Part shown: one piece after another, positions 1 to 8,373 of the stretch
Layout: each line of letters starts with the position of its first letter
Numbering within the stretch: position 1 is the stretch's first letter
Assembly: GCF_003050925.1 (NCBI RefSeq)
Contig: NZ_QAOV01000002.1
Location: 620,001-684,000, forward strand
Direction: 5' to 3'
From: Pseudomonas sp. GV085
GTDB lineage: Bacteria; Pseudomonadota; Gammaproteobacteria; Pseudomonadales; Pseudomonadaceae
DNA: 64,000 nucleotides
Translations under genes and position numbers: made by a program
Notes under the pieces: model-generated
What the model was told of the DNA's origin: nothing
Databases searched by the model: none
The model's input: the letters and a program-made list of their open reading frames with translations, nothing else

Positions 1-605
1 CCCACGCTGCAGCCGAACACTTGAGCGGTTACTTCATCGAATTGCTCGACGATCCGCACAACCACAGCCAATTGCTTGCAGGTATCCGCCAGCGCTTCGC
101 CTCCGGCGTGCCGCAAACGCTGATCGCCAACCTGATCGGCCTGTTCTCCCAGACCTTCGACGCCACTGCCGGATTGATCGGCAACGCCGTGCTGGCATTG
201 ACTCAACACCCGTCGTTGTGCAGCGAATCAACCCCTGTAGAAGACCTGCTGGCCGAAGTGCAGCGCTTCGACCCGCCGGTACAGAACACCCGCCGCTTCG
301 TCGCCACCCCTTGCGAGATTGACGGCGTGAGGCTGAACGCCGCAGACGTGATCCTGGTGCTGCTGGCCTCGGCCAATCGCGACCCGCAGCTCAACGATAA
401 CCCCGACGCGTTCCTGCTCGACCGCCCGAACCGGCGCAGCTTCACCTTTGGTGCGGGGCGCCATCAATGTCCGGGGCAACGCCTGGCGTTATGCATTGCC
501 GGCGCTACCGTCCGGCAAATTCTGGCGATGAAGCCGGCACTGGATCGCCTGAGCTGGCATTACCGCCCGTCCGTGAATGGACGGATTGCGCTGTTCGGTG
601 ACTGA
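1..605 (+). CDS. cytochrome P450, C-terminal part (5' end outside window)
   Basis: The frame is already open at the left edge, so this is the last ~200 residues of a longer protein. It carries the K-helix ExxR motif (EVQR in LLAEVQRFDPP) and the haem-binding loop FTFGAGRHQCPGQRL, whose Cys would be the thiolate ligand of the haem iron. These two motifs in this order define a P450 monooxygenase. The substrate cannot be told from this fragment, and redox partners are not visible here. The stop lies 11 bp from the stop of the convergent metal-efflux gene. P450 identity is secure; the subfamily is open. Confidence 0.9.
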   Translation, partial: HAAAEHLSGYFIELLDDPHNHSQLLAGIRQRFASGVPQTLIANLIGLFSQTFDATAGLIGNAVLALTQHPSLCSESTPVEDLLAEVQRFDPPVQNTRRFVATPCEIDGVRLNAADVILVLLASANRDPQLNDNPDAFLLDRPNRRSFTFGAGRHQCPGQRLALCIAGATVRQILAMKPALDRLSWHYRPSVNGRIALFGD

Positions 606-616
606 GCGAAAACCGC

Positions 617-1540
617 TCAAGCAGTGCGGTATTCGACGGTCAGGTGAGACAACTCATGGACCGGCGCCAGGCGTTCGCGAATGGTGTCGGCACTGACATT
701 GGCTGGCGCCACAACGCTGACAATCGCGGCCCGCGCCTGCGGGCCGACCTGCCACACATGCAGATCGCTGATACGCACATCGTCCGACTTGAGCAACTCG
801 CGAATCTCATCGGCAACATGGGCATCGGTGACATCGAGCAACACCGCAGCGCTGTCACGCATCAATCCAACGGCCCATTTCGCGATCACGGTGGCGCCCA
901 CAATGCCCATCACCGGGTCCAGCCACACCCACCCCAGATACCGCCCGGCCAGCAATGCGGCAATCGCCAGCACCGACGTCAAGGCGTCGGCCAACACATG
1001 GACATAGGCCGAGCGCAGGTTGTTGTCGTGATGGTGATGATGGCCGTGGCTATGCCCGTGATCGTGGCCATGATGACCGTGGTCGCCCGCCAGCAAAAAG
1101 GCACTGACGATGTTCACCGCCAGCCCCACTACCGCAATCACCGTCGCTTCAGTGAATGCCACGGTGGTTGGCTGAAACAGGCGAAAAACGGACTCACCGG
1201 CAATGCCGATCGCCACCAGCCCCAGCACCATGGCCGAGGCAAAACCGGCCAGGTCCCCGACCTTGCCGGTGCCGAAGCTGTAGCGCGCGTTGTTGGCATT
1301 GCGCCGTGCGAATCCATAGGCCGCCGCCGCGATACCCAAGGCCCCGGCATGGGTGGCCATGTGAAAACCATCGGCCAGCAGCGCCATGGAACCGGTGATG
1401 TAACCGGCAGCGATTTCGCCAATCATCATCACAAACGTCAGCGCCACGACCCATAAGGTGCGACGGGCGTTTTCATCATGGGAGGCGCCGAGAAATACAT
1501 GATCGTGAGAAAAGCGCGAAGCCTGGGGTGCCTGGGTCAT
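617..1540 (-). CDS. dmeF: CDF-family divalent metal efflux protein, DmeF-like (Co/Ni)
   Basis: A 307-residue cation diffusion facilitator exporting divalent metal from the cytoplasm in exchange for protons. It has about six hydrophobic segments, a metal-site helix (ADGFHMATHAGAL), a partner HVLADALTSVLA with His and Asp, and a very His/Asp/Gly-rich cytoplasmic loop near residues 150-175, followed by a soluble C-terminal domain. The frame is open further upstream, but ATG at 1540 (MTQAPQ) gives the usual length and sits 13 bp after the regulator gene. A CsoR/RcnR-family regulator directly upstream is the arrangement of dmeRF loci, which export cobalt and nickel in rhizobia and agrobacteria. 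Zinc is an alternative substrate. Confidence 0.85.
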   Translation of the reverse strand: MTQAPQASRFSHDHVFLGASHDENARRTLWVVALTFVMMIGEIAAGYITGSMALLADGFHMATHAGALGIAAAAYGFARRNANNARYSFGTGKVGDLAGFASAMVLGLVAIGIAGESVFRLFQPTTVAFTEATVIAVVGLAVNIVSAFLLAGDHGHHGHDHGHSHGHHHHHDNNLRSAYVHVLADALTSVLAIAALLAGRYLGWVWLDPVMGIVGATVIAKWAVGLMRDSAAVLLDVTDAHVADEIRELLKSDDVRISDLHVWQVGPQARAAIVSVVAPANVSADTIRERLAPVHELSHLTVEYRTA

Positions 1541-1553
1541 GGGGTTCGGGCCT

Positions 1554-1829
1554 CTATTTGGCATAACGACGGATGGCCAGCAACAGGTCTTCCACGCCCT
1601 GGGCGCGTTCTTCATCGCTCAGGCCCGGATGGGCCACGTGCTCGCGGGCGTGGGCGTCGATGAACTGCTCCAGCAGACCATTGACCGCGCCCCGGATCGC
1701 AGCCACCAGATGCAGGGTCTTGGCGCAATCGGCATCGGACTCGAGCGCCCGCTCCACGGCTTCCACCTGACCGGCAATCCGCCTCACCCGCTTGATCAAG
1801 TCATCTTTGTGTTCGTGAATGTGCGACAT
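1554..1829 (-). CDS. dmeR: metal-sensing repressor of the CsoR/RcnR/FrmR family, DmeR-like
   Basis: This is a 91-residue all-helical repressor. The start MSHIHEHKDDLIKRVRRIAGQ matches the family N-terminus (xRRIxGQVxxxxR) and supplies His residues at positions 3 and 5, as in Ni/Co sensors of the RcnR/DmeR branch. CAKTLHLVAA gives the conserved Cys of helix 2. Metal binding in this family releases the repressor from DNA. It is first in a two-gene operon with the CDF exporter 13 bp downstream. A longer open frame to 1901 exists but runs through the G-tract operator, so ATG at 1829 is preferred. Confidence 0.85.
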   Translation of the reverse strand: MSHIHEHKDDLIKRVRRIAGQVEAVERALESDADCAKTLHLVAAIRGAVNGLLEQFIDAHAREHVAHPGLSDEERAQGVEDLLLAIRRYAK

Positions 1830-1862
1830 ACCTATACCCCCTACCCCTATATGGTGCGTATG
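1830..1862 (-). promoter_or_regulatory. candidate DmeR operator overlapping the dmeR ribosome binding site
   Basis: On the minus strand the sequence is ATATAGGGGTAGGGGGTATA just before the dmeR ATG: two G-tracts framed by TATA-like arms. RcnR/DmeR-type repressors bind G/C-tracts flanked by AT-rich inverted arms. The second tract (AGGGGG) ends seven bases before the ATG, so it can also serve as the Shine-Dalgarno. Autoregulation is inferred. Confidence 0.6.
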
Positions 1863-1897
1863 GTCGCCGATAGAGCGGAGCTCTGGCAAGCTACAAG

Positions 1898-2236
1898 TCA
1901 ATCATCCCGCGTCAGCACTTCCAGCAGTTCAATTTCGAAGATCAGGTTCGAATTCGGCGTGATCTTGCCCATGGTGCGTTCGCCATAGGCCAGATGCGCC
2001 GGCACCAGCAACCTGCGCTTACCGCCGACCTGCATGCCCATGATGCCCAAGTCCCAGCCCTTGATAACCCGACCGGTACCGATCACGCACTGGAAGGGCT
2101 TGCCACGGCTATAGGAAGAATCGAATTCGGTCCCGTCCTCCAGCCAGCCACGGTACTGGGTGGTGATCAGTGCGCCTTTGATGGCGGCTTTTCCGTCACC
2201 CACTTGCAGATCGATTACCTGAAGCTCGTCATTCAT
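1898..2236 (-). CDS. FKBP-type peptidyl-prolyl cis-trans isomerase
   Basis: A 112-residue single-domain FKBP that catalyses cis-trans isomerisation of X-Pro bonds in the cytoplasm (no signal peptide). Family motifs: GALITTQYRGWLEDGTEFDSS, the active-site loop FQCVIGTGRVIKGWDLGIMGM, and the end PNSNLIFEIELLEV. Length is typical of a minimal FKBP. ATG at 2236 (MNDELQ) is used; a GTG at 2257 preceded by GAGGG would add seven residues and is a real alternative. It is transcribed away from the Kef-type antiporter gene. Confidence 0.9.
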   Translation of the reverse strand: MNDELQVIDLQVGDGKAAIKGALITTQYRGWLEDGTEFDSSYSRGKPFQCVIGTGRVIKGWDLGIMGMQVGGKRRLLVPAHLAYGERTMGKITPNSNLIFEIELLEVLTRDD

Positions 2237-2438
2237 TGAATTCACTCGTATGTTCACTCGCCCTCAAGGGCCTGATGGGCGCCGTTTTCCCAGATTTGCC
2301 CTCGATTGGCAACCATTGCCTGCTCGCGAAGGCGGCGGCGCAACTGCATTGAGGTAACTGACAGCCCACGGTAGATCTTCAGCGAGCCCAGCCTTTATCC
2401 TTGACGCCCCCGCTGTGTCGAGTTCTGGAGTTTCGTCC

Positions 2439-4247
2439 ATGCCCCATGAAGGCAACCTGCTACAAGCCGCTGTCGTATTTCTGATGGCGGCCGTGCTCAT
2501 CGTTCCCTTGGCCAAGCGCCTGCAACTGGGGGCAGTTCTGGGCTACCTGTTTGCCGGGGTGATCATCGGCCCGTCAGTGCTGGGCCTGATCGACAACCCG
2601 CAAAGCGTCGCTAACATTTCCGAACTCGGCGTGGTGTTGCTGCTGTTCATCATCGGCCTGGAACTGTCGCCGCGACGCTTGTGGGTGATGCGCAAATCAG
2701 TGTTCGGCGTCGGTCTGGCGCAAGTGCTGCTCACTGGCACGGTGATTGGCGTGGTGGCGCTGTGGCTGTTTGGCCAGCCGTTGAACACCGCGATCGTCCT
2801 CGGCCTGGGCCTGGCGCTGTCGTCCACGGCATTCGGCCTGCAAAGCCTGGCCGAACGCAAGGAACTGACCAGCCCCCACGGGCGGCTCGCGTTCGCCATC
2901 CTGTTGTTTCAGGACATCGCCGCAATCCCCTTGATCGCCATGGTGCCGTTGCTGGCCGGTGGCGATCACAGCACCACCGCCAGTGAAAACCTGAACCACG
3001 GCCTGCAAGTGCTGGCCAGCATCGCCGTGGTGGTGATCGGCGGGCGTTATCTGCTGCGACCGGTGTTTCGCGTGGTGACCAAAACCGCACTGCCAGAAGT
3101 CTCAACCGCCACGGCGTTGCTGGTGGTGATCGGCACGGCCTGGCTGATGGAACTGGTCGGCATTTCCATGGCCCTGGGCGCCTTCCTCGCCGGCCTGCTG
3201 CTGGCGGATTCCGAGTATCGCCATGAACTGGAAGCCCAGATCGAACCGTTCAAGGGCCTGTTGCTCGGGCTGTTTTTCATCAGCGTCGGCATGGGTGCGA
3301 ACCTGAGCCTGTTGCTGAGCACACCGGTCGCAGTGCTGGGCCTGACTCTGCTGTTGATCGCGATCAAACTGCCGCTGCTGTTTATTGTTGGTCGCCTGGC
3401 CGGCGGCTTGAACAAGGTCAGTGCGATCCGCCTGGGTATCGTGTTGGCGGCCGGTGGTGAATTTGCCTTTGTGGTGTTCAAGATCGGTCGCGATCATGGG
3501 CTGTTCGCGGCGCAACTGTATGACTTGCTGGTGTTGATCATCACCCTGTCCATGGCCGTGACACCGCTGTTGCTGCTGATTTGCGCGCAGTTGGTCAGCC
3601 CGAAAGTGCAACCGGTGGAAGTACCGGAGAAGTTCCGCGAAATCGACACCGACGCGCCACGGGTGGTGATCGCCGGCATGGGTCGCATGGGCCAGATCAT
3701 TGCGCGGATTTTGCGCGCACAGAACATCAAGTTCGTGGCCCTCGACACCTCGGTGGAAACCATCGAACTGTCCCGCAGCTTTGGTGGCGTGCCGGTGTTC
3801 TATGGCGACCCGATGCGCCCGGAAATACTCAGCGCGGCCAAGGTCGGGGAAGCCGAGTATTTCGTGATCGCCACCGACGACCCGGACACCAACATCAAGA
3901 CTGCCGAACTGGTGCGCAAGCTCTATCCGCATATGAAGATCATCGCCCGTGCCCGTAACCGTCAGCATGTGCACCGGCTGATGGACGTCGGCGCTCACGC
4001 CGTGCGCGAAACCTATTATTCGAGCCTGGAAATGAGCCGGCAAACCCTGATCGGCCTGGGATTGACCCAGGCCCAGGCGGATGCGCGGATCAAGCGCTTC
4101 AAGCAGCACGACGAAGTGGTGCTTGAAGCCCAGCATGCGGTGTATGACGACGCGGTGAAAGTGCTGCAGACGGCGCAGGAAGCCCGGGCGGAACTGGCCA
4201 GGTTATTCGAGTCGGATCAACTGCAGGAGCAAGCGGGCACAAAATGA
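2439..4247 (+). CDS. CPA2-family monovalent cation:proton antiporter with TrkA-N domain (KefB/KefC-like)
   Basis: A 602-residue inner-membrane antiporter. The first ~380 residues form about 12 membrane helices of the Na/H exchanger fold (YLFAGVIIGPSVLG, LFQDIAAIPL, GAFLAGLLLADSEYRHELEAQIEPFKGLLLGLFF). From about residue 405 a cytoplasmic Rossmann domain starts (VVIAGMGRMGQIIARIL) with YGDPMRPEIL and TDDPDTN, as in TrkA-N gating domains. This is the layout of glutathione-gated potassium efflux systems KefB/KefC. ATG at 2439 has GGAG nine bases upstream. No ancillary KefF/G-type gene adjoins it, so glutathione gating is only inferred. Confidence 0.88.
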   Translation: MPHEGNLLQAAVVFLMAAVLIVPLAKRLQLGAVLGYLFAGVIIGPSVLGLIDNPQSVANISELGVVLLLFIIGLELSPRRLWVMRKSVFGVGLAQVLLTGTVIGVVALWLFGQPLNTAIVLGLGLALSSTAFGLQSLAERKELTSPHGRLAFAILLFQDIAAIPLIAMVPLLAGGDHSTTASENLNHGLQVLASIAVVVIGGRYLLRPVFRVVTKTALPEVSTATALLVVIGTAWLMELVGISMALGAFLAGLLLADSEYRHELEAQIEPFKGLLLGLFFISVGMGANLSLLLSTPVAVLGLTLLLIAIKLPLLFIVGRLAGGLNKVSAIRLGIVLAAGGEFAFVVFKIGRDHGLFAAQLYDLLVLIITLSMAVTPLLLLICAQLVSPKVQPVEVPEKFREIDTDAPRVVIAGMGRMGQIIARILRAQNIKFVALDTSVETIELSRSFGGVPVFYGDPMRPEILSAAKVGEAEYFVIATDDPDTNIKTAELVRKLYPHMKIIARARNRQHVHRLMDVGAHAVRETYYSSLEMSRQTLIGLGLTQAQADARIKRFKQHDEVVLEAQHAVYDDAVKVLQTAQEARAELARLFESDQLQEQAGTK

Positions 4248-4264
4248 GGTGAATTTGAGGGCCT

Positions 4265-4342
4265 CATCGCGAGCAGGCTCGCTCCCACACTGGATCTTTG
4301 TCGCTCACACGCTTTTCTGTAGGAGCGAGCCTGCTCGCGATG
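4265..4342. repeat. REPIN (two inverted REP sequences)
   Basis: TCGCGAGCAGGCTCGCTCC at the left and its inverse GGAGCGAGCCTGCTCGCGA at the right, about 30 bp apart, between the antiporter and the glycosylase genes. Each REP is itself an imperfect palindrome. Confidence 0.9.
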
Positions 4343-4390
4343 AACGATGACGCGGTGTGATGGATCAACAACAATCGCCAAGGAGCCACC

Positions 4391-5488
4391 ATGGCTGACA
4401 AACCCTCTCCGGCCCTCAAGGAAATCTTCAACGCCGAGCGCCTCCAGCACATCGCCAGCGAAATGACCGCGGTCTATCCGCCATTCGAGGCCAGGCGTTT
4501 CCTGAAGCTGGCCCAGTCCGGCCTGGCGGATCTCAGCGTCATGCAGCGCATGGCCCGGGTCAGCGAGTGCCTGCACGCCGTGCTCCCCCTGGACTACGAG
4601 GCGTCGCTGCAAGTGCTGCGCGCCCTCGCCCCGCGCCTCAACAGCGGCTTCGTCAGCATGTGCCTGCCGCACTATGTCGCCAGCTACGGCGCCCATGCGT
4701 TCGATCAGTCGATGGACGCGCTGAAGTATTTCACCGCCTTCGGCTCCTCGGAATTCGCGATCCGTCATTTTCTGCGCAGCGACCTCGAACGCTCACTCAA
4801 GCTGATGCACGACTGGTCGCTGGATGACAACGAACACGTACGCCGCCTGGCCAGCGAAGGCTGCCGGCCACGCCTGCCGTGGTCATTCCGGCTGGAGCCC
4901 ATCCAGGCCGATCCGGCACTCGCCGCGAACATCCTCGACAACCTCAAGGCCGACACCAGCCTGTACGTGCGCAAATCCGTGGCCAACCACCTCAACGACA
5001 TCACCAAGGATCACCCCGACTGGGTGCTGGATCTGATCGAAGGCTGGGCGCTGGACAACAGGCACAGCGCATGGATCGCCAGACACGCCCTGCGCAGCCT
5101 GATCAAACAGGGCAACCGGCGGGCACTGGCGATTATCGGCGCGGGCGGCAAGCCCGAAGTCGAGATCGTCGGTGTGAAAGTCGAACCGCCGGTCATTGGC
5201 CTGGGAGAAAAAATCACCCTGTCGTTTGCCGTCAAATCCACCGTTGAAAGCAGTCAGCGTCTGGTGATCGACTATGCCATCGACTACGTCAAGGCCAATG
5301 GAAGCACCTCGGCGAAGGTGTTCAAGCTCAAGGCGCTGACCCTACCCGGCAACGCCGTCGAAGCCGTCAGCCGTGGCCAGCGGATCAAGGAGCTCACTAC
5401 CCGCCGGCATTATGCGGGGCGCCATGCGGTGCATGTCATGGTCAATGGTGAAAGGCTGGCCAGCACGGCGTTCGAGATTCTTGCTTGA
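4391..5488 (+). CDS. alkC: DNA alkylation repair protein, AlkC-like (HEAT-like repeats plus Ig-like domain)
   Basis: A 365-residue protein built of helical HEAT-like repeats to about residue 250, followed by a beta-rich Ig-like domain (from PEVEIVGVKVEPPVIGLGEK, residue ~255, to the end). The motif RRLASEGCRPRLPWSF lies in the repeat region and matches AlkC/AlkD glycosylases, which excise N3-methylated purines without classical base flipping. The extra C-terminal Ig-like domain is what separates AlkC from AlkD, and an AlkC of this type is known from P. fluorescens. RBS AAGGAG precedes the ATG. It stands alone between two REPINs, without an Ada/AlkB partner. Confidence 0.85.
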   Translation: MADKPSPALKEIFNAERLQHIASEMTAVYPPFEARRFLKLAQSGLADLSVMQRMARVSECLHAVLPLDYEASLQVLRALAPRLNSGFVSMCLPHYVASYGAHAFDQSMDALKYFTAFGSSEFAIRHFLRSDLERSLKLMHDWSLDDNEHVRRLASEGCRPRLPWSFRLEPIQADPALAANILDNLKADTSLYVRKSVANHLNDITKDHPDWVLDLIEGWALDNRHSAWIARHALRSLIKQGNRRALAIIGAGGKPEVEIVGVKVEPPVIGLGEKITLSFAVKSTVESSQRLVIDYAIDYVKANGSTSAKVFKLKALTLPGNAVEAVSRGQRIKELTTRRHYAGRHAVHVMVNGERLASTAFEILA

Positions 5489-5518
5489 ACCTCAAGATGG
5501 ATATTGGATGTGCTGCCG

Positions 5519-5587
5519 CCTTCGCGAGCAGGCTCGCTCCCACAGGGGAGCGCATTCCAATGTGGGAGCGAGCCTGCTCGCGAAGGC
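5519..5587. repeat. REPIN
   Basis: Inverted REP pair (TTCGCGAGCAGGCTCGCTCC and GGAGCGAGCCTGCTCGCGAA) between the convergent alkC-like and LysR genes, ending 7 bp from the LysR stop. It may double as a bidirectional transcript end. Confidence 0.9.
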
Positions 5588-5593
5588 GTCAGC

Positions 5594-6484
5594 TCAGGCA
5601 CCGCCCAACAACAACCCCTGCTCCCGCTCACACAACTGCACCACATAATCCCACAACACCCGCAACCGCACCGATTTGTGCAGCTCCCGGCGGGTGCTGA
5701 TCCAATAGCTGCGCTGGATGCTTTCGTCCGGCAACAATGGCACCAGCCCCGGATCAGCACTGGCCATGTAGCACGGCAGCACGGCAATCCCCAATCCCGA
5801 GCGCGCCGCCTGTTGCTGGGCGATCACGCTGGTGCTGTGAAACACCACCTGCGGATTGCGGCAGAAGCTGTTGAGGAACATCAGTTCCTGGCTGAACAGC
5901 AAATCATCGACATAGCCGATCCACGCATGACGCCCCAGGTCCTCGCGACTGCGCAACGGCGGCGAGCGGTCGAGATAGTCCTGGCTGGCATAGAGCGCCA
6001 GGCGATAGTCGGTGAGTTTGCGGGTGACCAGCATGTCGGCGGCCGGCCGCTCGAGGTGGATGCTGATTTCCGCCTCGCGATTGAGGATGCTGACAAAACG
6101 TGGCACCGCCACCAGTTCCACCTCCAGCCCCGGATAGCGTTCGAACAAGCCGTTCATGCGACTGGCGAGGAACATGATGCCCAGCCCTTCGGTCACCCCG
6201 ACGCGGATCTTGCCCAGTGGCGCGGTGGACTGGGTGATTTCCTCCTGGGCCAGCAACGCCACGTTCTCCATCGCCTCGGCGTGTTTAAGCAACGCCTCGC
6301 CCGCCGGGGTCATCTCATATCCCTGGGCATGTTGAACGAACAACGCCGTGCCGAGGCTCTTTTCGATGGCTTCGATGTGCCGCGCCACGGTGGCATGGGT
6401 GGTGTTCAGGCGGCGGGCGGCCGTGAGCAAACGCCCGCTGCGCTGCAATTCGAGAAAAAACCGCAGGTCATTCCAGTCGAACAT
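5594..6484 (-). CDS. LysR-family transcriptional regulator
   Basis: A 296-residue regulator. Residues 1-60 form the winged HTH (MFDWNDLRFFLELQRSGRLL, AARRLNTTHATVARHIEAIE, LGTALFVQHAQGYEMTPAGE), followed by a periplasmic-binding-like effector domain. The DWNDLRFFLEL start is typical of the LysR subgroup whose members often control neighbouring oxidoreductases. ATG at 6484 has AAGGA upstream; the longer open frame to 6544 reads into the intergenic region and is not supported. It is divergent from the GMC oxidoreductase gene across ~130 bp, so that gene and the MHS transporter after it are its probable targets. The effector is unknown. Confidence 0.88.
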   Translation of the reverse strand: MFDWNDLRFFLELQRSGRLLTAARRLNTTHATVARHIEAIEKSLGTALFVQHAQGYEMTPAGEALLKHAEAMENVALLAQEEITQSTAPLGKIRVGVTEGLGIMFLASRMNGLFERYPGLEVELVAVPRFVSILNREAEISIHLERPAADMLVTRKLTDYRLALYASQDYLDRSPPLRSREDLGRHAWIGYVDDLLFSQELMFLNSFCRNPQVVFHSTSVIAQQQAARSGLGIAVLPCYMASADPGLVPLLPDESIQRSYWISTRRELHKSVRLRVLWDYVVQLCEREQGLLLGGA

Positions 6485-6616
6485 GAATCGTCCTTGTTCT
6501 TTGCCGTTCGGGATGCTGTTTAAAAACGCACAGCGGCTGCGCAAAAACTAACATTCTTTTGACGAAAGCTAACAACTAGGATGACAGACAACAAGAACAA
6601 CAAAACGAGATCAGGG

Positions 6617-8278
6617 ATGCAGACTTCTCTGGATGAATACGATTACATCGTGGTCGGGGCCGGGCCGGCCGGGTGTCTGTTGGCCAATCGACTGTCGGCC
6701 AACCCGCAACATCGCGTGTTGCTGCTCGAAGCCGGTGGCCGCGACAACTATGCGTGGATTCACATCCCCGTGGGTTACCTGTTCTGCATCGGCAACCCGC
6801 GCACCGACTGGTGCTTCAAGACCGAAGCGCAACCGGGCTTGCAAGGTCGGGCCCTGAGCTACCCGCGCGGCAAGGTGCTGGGTGGCTGCTCATCGATCAA
6901 CGGCATGATCTACATGCGCGGCCAGGCCGCTGACTACGACCGCTGGGCCGCCGACGGCAACCCTGGCTGGAGCTGGCAAGACGTGTTGCCGCTGTTCAAG
7001 CAGAGTGAAAACCACTTTGCCGGCGCCGCCGAATTTCACGGTGCCGCGGGCGAATGGCGAGTCGAACGCCAGCGCCTGTCTTGGCCGATTCTCGATGCGT
7101 TCCGCAGCGCCGTAGAACAAAGCGGCATCGCCAGCATCGATGACTTCAACCAGGGCGACAACGAAGGTTGCGGTTACTTCCAGGTAAATCAGAAGGCCGG
7201 CATCCGCTGGAACGCGTCCAAGGCCTTTCTCAAACCGGTGCGCCAGCGTCCCAATCTCACCGTGCTGACCGGTGTCGAAGTCGACCGCGTACTGCTGGAC
7301 AATGGTCGCGCCTCGGCGGTCAGCGCCCGCTGGCAAGGCCAGGCGAAAACCTTCAAGGCGCGCAAGGAAATCGTCCTGTGTGCCGGCTCCGTCGGTTCGC
7401 CCAGCATCCTGCAACGCTCCGGTATCGGCCCGCGTCCGCTGCTGGAACGGCTGGGCATTGGCGTCACCCATGAGCTACCCGGTGTGGGTGGCAACCTGCA
7501 GGATCACCTGCAACTGCGGCTGATCTACAAGCTGGAAAATGCCCGCACCCTGAATCAGATTGCCGGCAGCCTGTGGGGCAAGCTGGGCATGGGCCTGCGC
7601 TACCTGTATGACCGCAGCGGTCCGCTGTCCATGGCGCCGAGCCAGTTGGGCGCCTTTGCCCGCTCGGGGCCGGAGCAGACTTCAGCCAACCTCGAATATC
7701 ACGTACAACCGCTGTCGCTGGAGCGTTTTGGCGAACCGTTGCACGCGTTCCCGGCGTTCACCGCTTCGGTCTGCGATTTGCGCCCGCAAAGCCGTGGCCG
7801 GGTGGACATCCGCTCGGCCAACCCGCAAGAAGCACCGCTGATTCAACCCAATTACCTGAGCCACCCGGAAGACCTGCGGGTCGCCGCCGATGCCATTCGA
7901 CTGACCCGGCGCATCGTCGCCGCGCCGGCCCTGCGCCCCTTCAATCCCGTGGAATATCTGCCCGGCGACAGCCTGCAAAGCGAAGAACAGCTGCACGAAG
8001 CCGCCGCGCGGATCGGCACCACGATTTTCCATCCGGTGGGCACCTGCCGCATGGGCAACGACGCCGACGCCGTGGTCGATGCGCAGCTCAAGGTCCATGG
8101 CATCCCCGGCCTGCGCATCGCCGACGCCTCGATCATGCCGCGCATCACCTCGGGCAACACCTGCTCGCCGACGCTGATGATTGCCGAGAAGGCGGCGCAG
8201 ATGATCCTCAACTCCGCTGCAAACACAATCCCTGTAGGAGCGAGCCTGCTCGCGAAAGCGGTGGATCAGCCAGCATAA
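6617..8278 (+). CDS. GMC-family FAD-dependent oxidoreductase (choline/alcohol dehydrogenase-like)
   Basis: About 553 residues. The N-terminal FAD-binding dinucleotide fold is YDYIVVGAGPAGCLLANRL (residue ~8); GMC signature 1 is YPRGKVLGGCSSINGMIYMR (~80) and signature 2 is GSVGSPSILQRSGIG (~255). The C-terminal catalytic part has HPVGTCRMG (~470) and TSGNTCSPTLMIAEKAA (~510). Such enzymes oxidise primary alcohols, choline or sugars, passing electrons to the respiratory chain or to oxygen. ATG at 6617 is chosen because the 12 codons before it (from ATG 6581) are AT-rich with a rare AGA codon; 6581 remains possible. The last ~15 residues are read from a REP element. The MHS transporter downstream may import its substrate. 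Confidence 0.85.
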   Translation: MQTSLDEYDYIVVGAGPAGCLLANRLSANPQHRVLLLEAGGRDNYAWIHIPVGYLFCIGNPRTDWCFKTEAQPGLQGRALSYPRGKVLGGCSSINGMIYMRGQAADYDRWAADGNPGWSWQDVLPLFKQSENHFAGAAEFHGAAGEWRVERQRLSWPILDAFRSAVEQSGIASIDDFNQGDNEGCGYFQVNQKAGIRWNASKAFLKPVRQRPNLTVLTGVEVDRVLLDNGRASAVSARWQGQAKTFKARKEIVLCAGSVGSPSILQRSGIGPRPLLERLGIGVTHELPGVGGNLQDHLQLRLIYKLENARTLNQIAGSLWGKLGMGLRYLYDRSGPLSMAPSQLGAFARSGPEQTSANLEYHVQPLSLERFGEPLHAFPAFTASVCDLRPQSRGRVDIRSANPQEAPLIQPNYLSHPEDLRVAADAIRLTRRIVAAPALRPFNPVEYLPGDSLQSEEQLHEAAARIGTTIFHPVGTCRMGNDADAVVDAQLKVHGIPGLRIADASIMPRITSGNTCSPTLMIAEKAAQMILNSAANTIPVGASLLAKAVDQPA

Positions 8279-8320
8279 ACGTTGAATGGAACGACGCCAT
8301 CGCGAGCTTGCTCCTACAAG
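8232..8320. repeat. REPIN overlapping the 3' end of the GMC gene
   Basis: Left REP TGTAGGAGCGAGCCTGCTCG begins inside the GMC coding frame; right REP CGCGAGCTTGCTCCTACA lies in the spacer before the MHS transporter gene. Confidence 0.85.
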
Positions 8321-8373
8321 GAACACGCAACACCAGTGGAACAACAAAAACAATCACTGTGAGGGATACCGGT

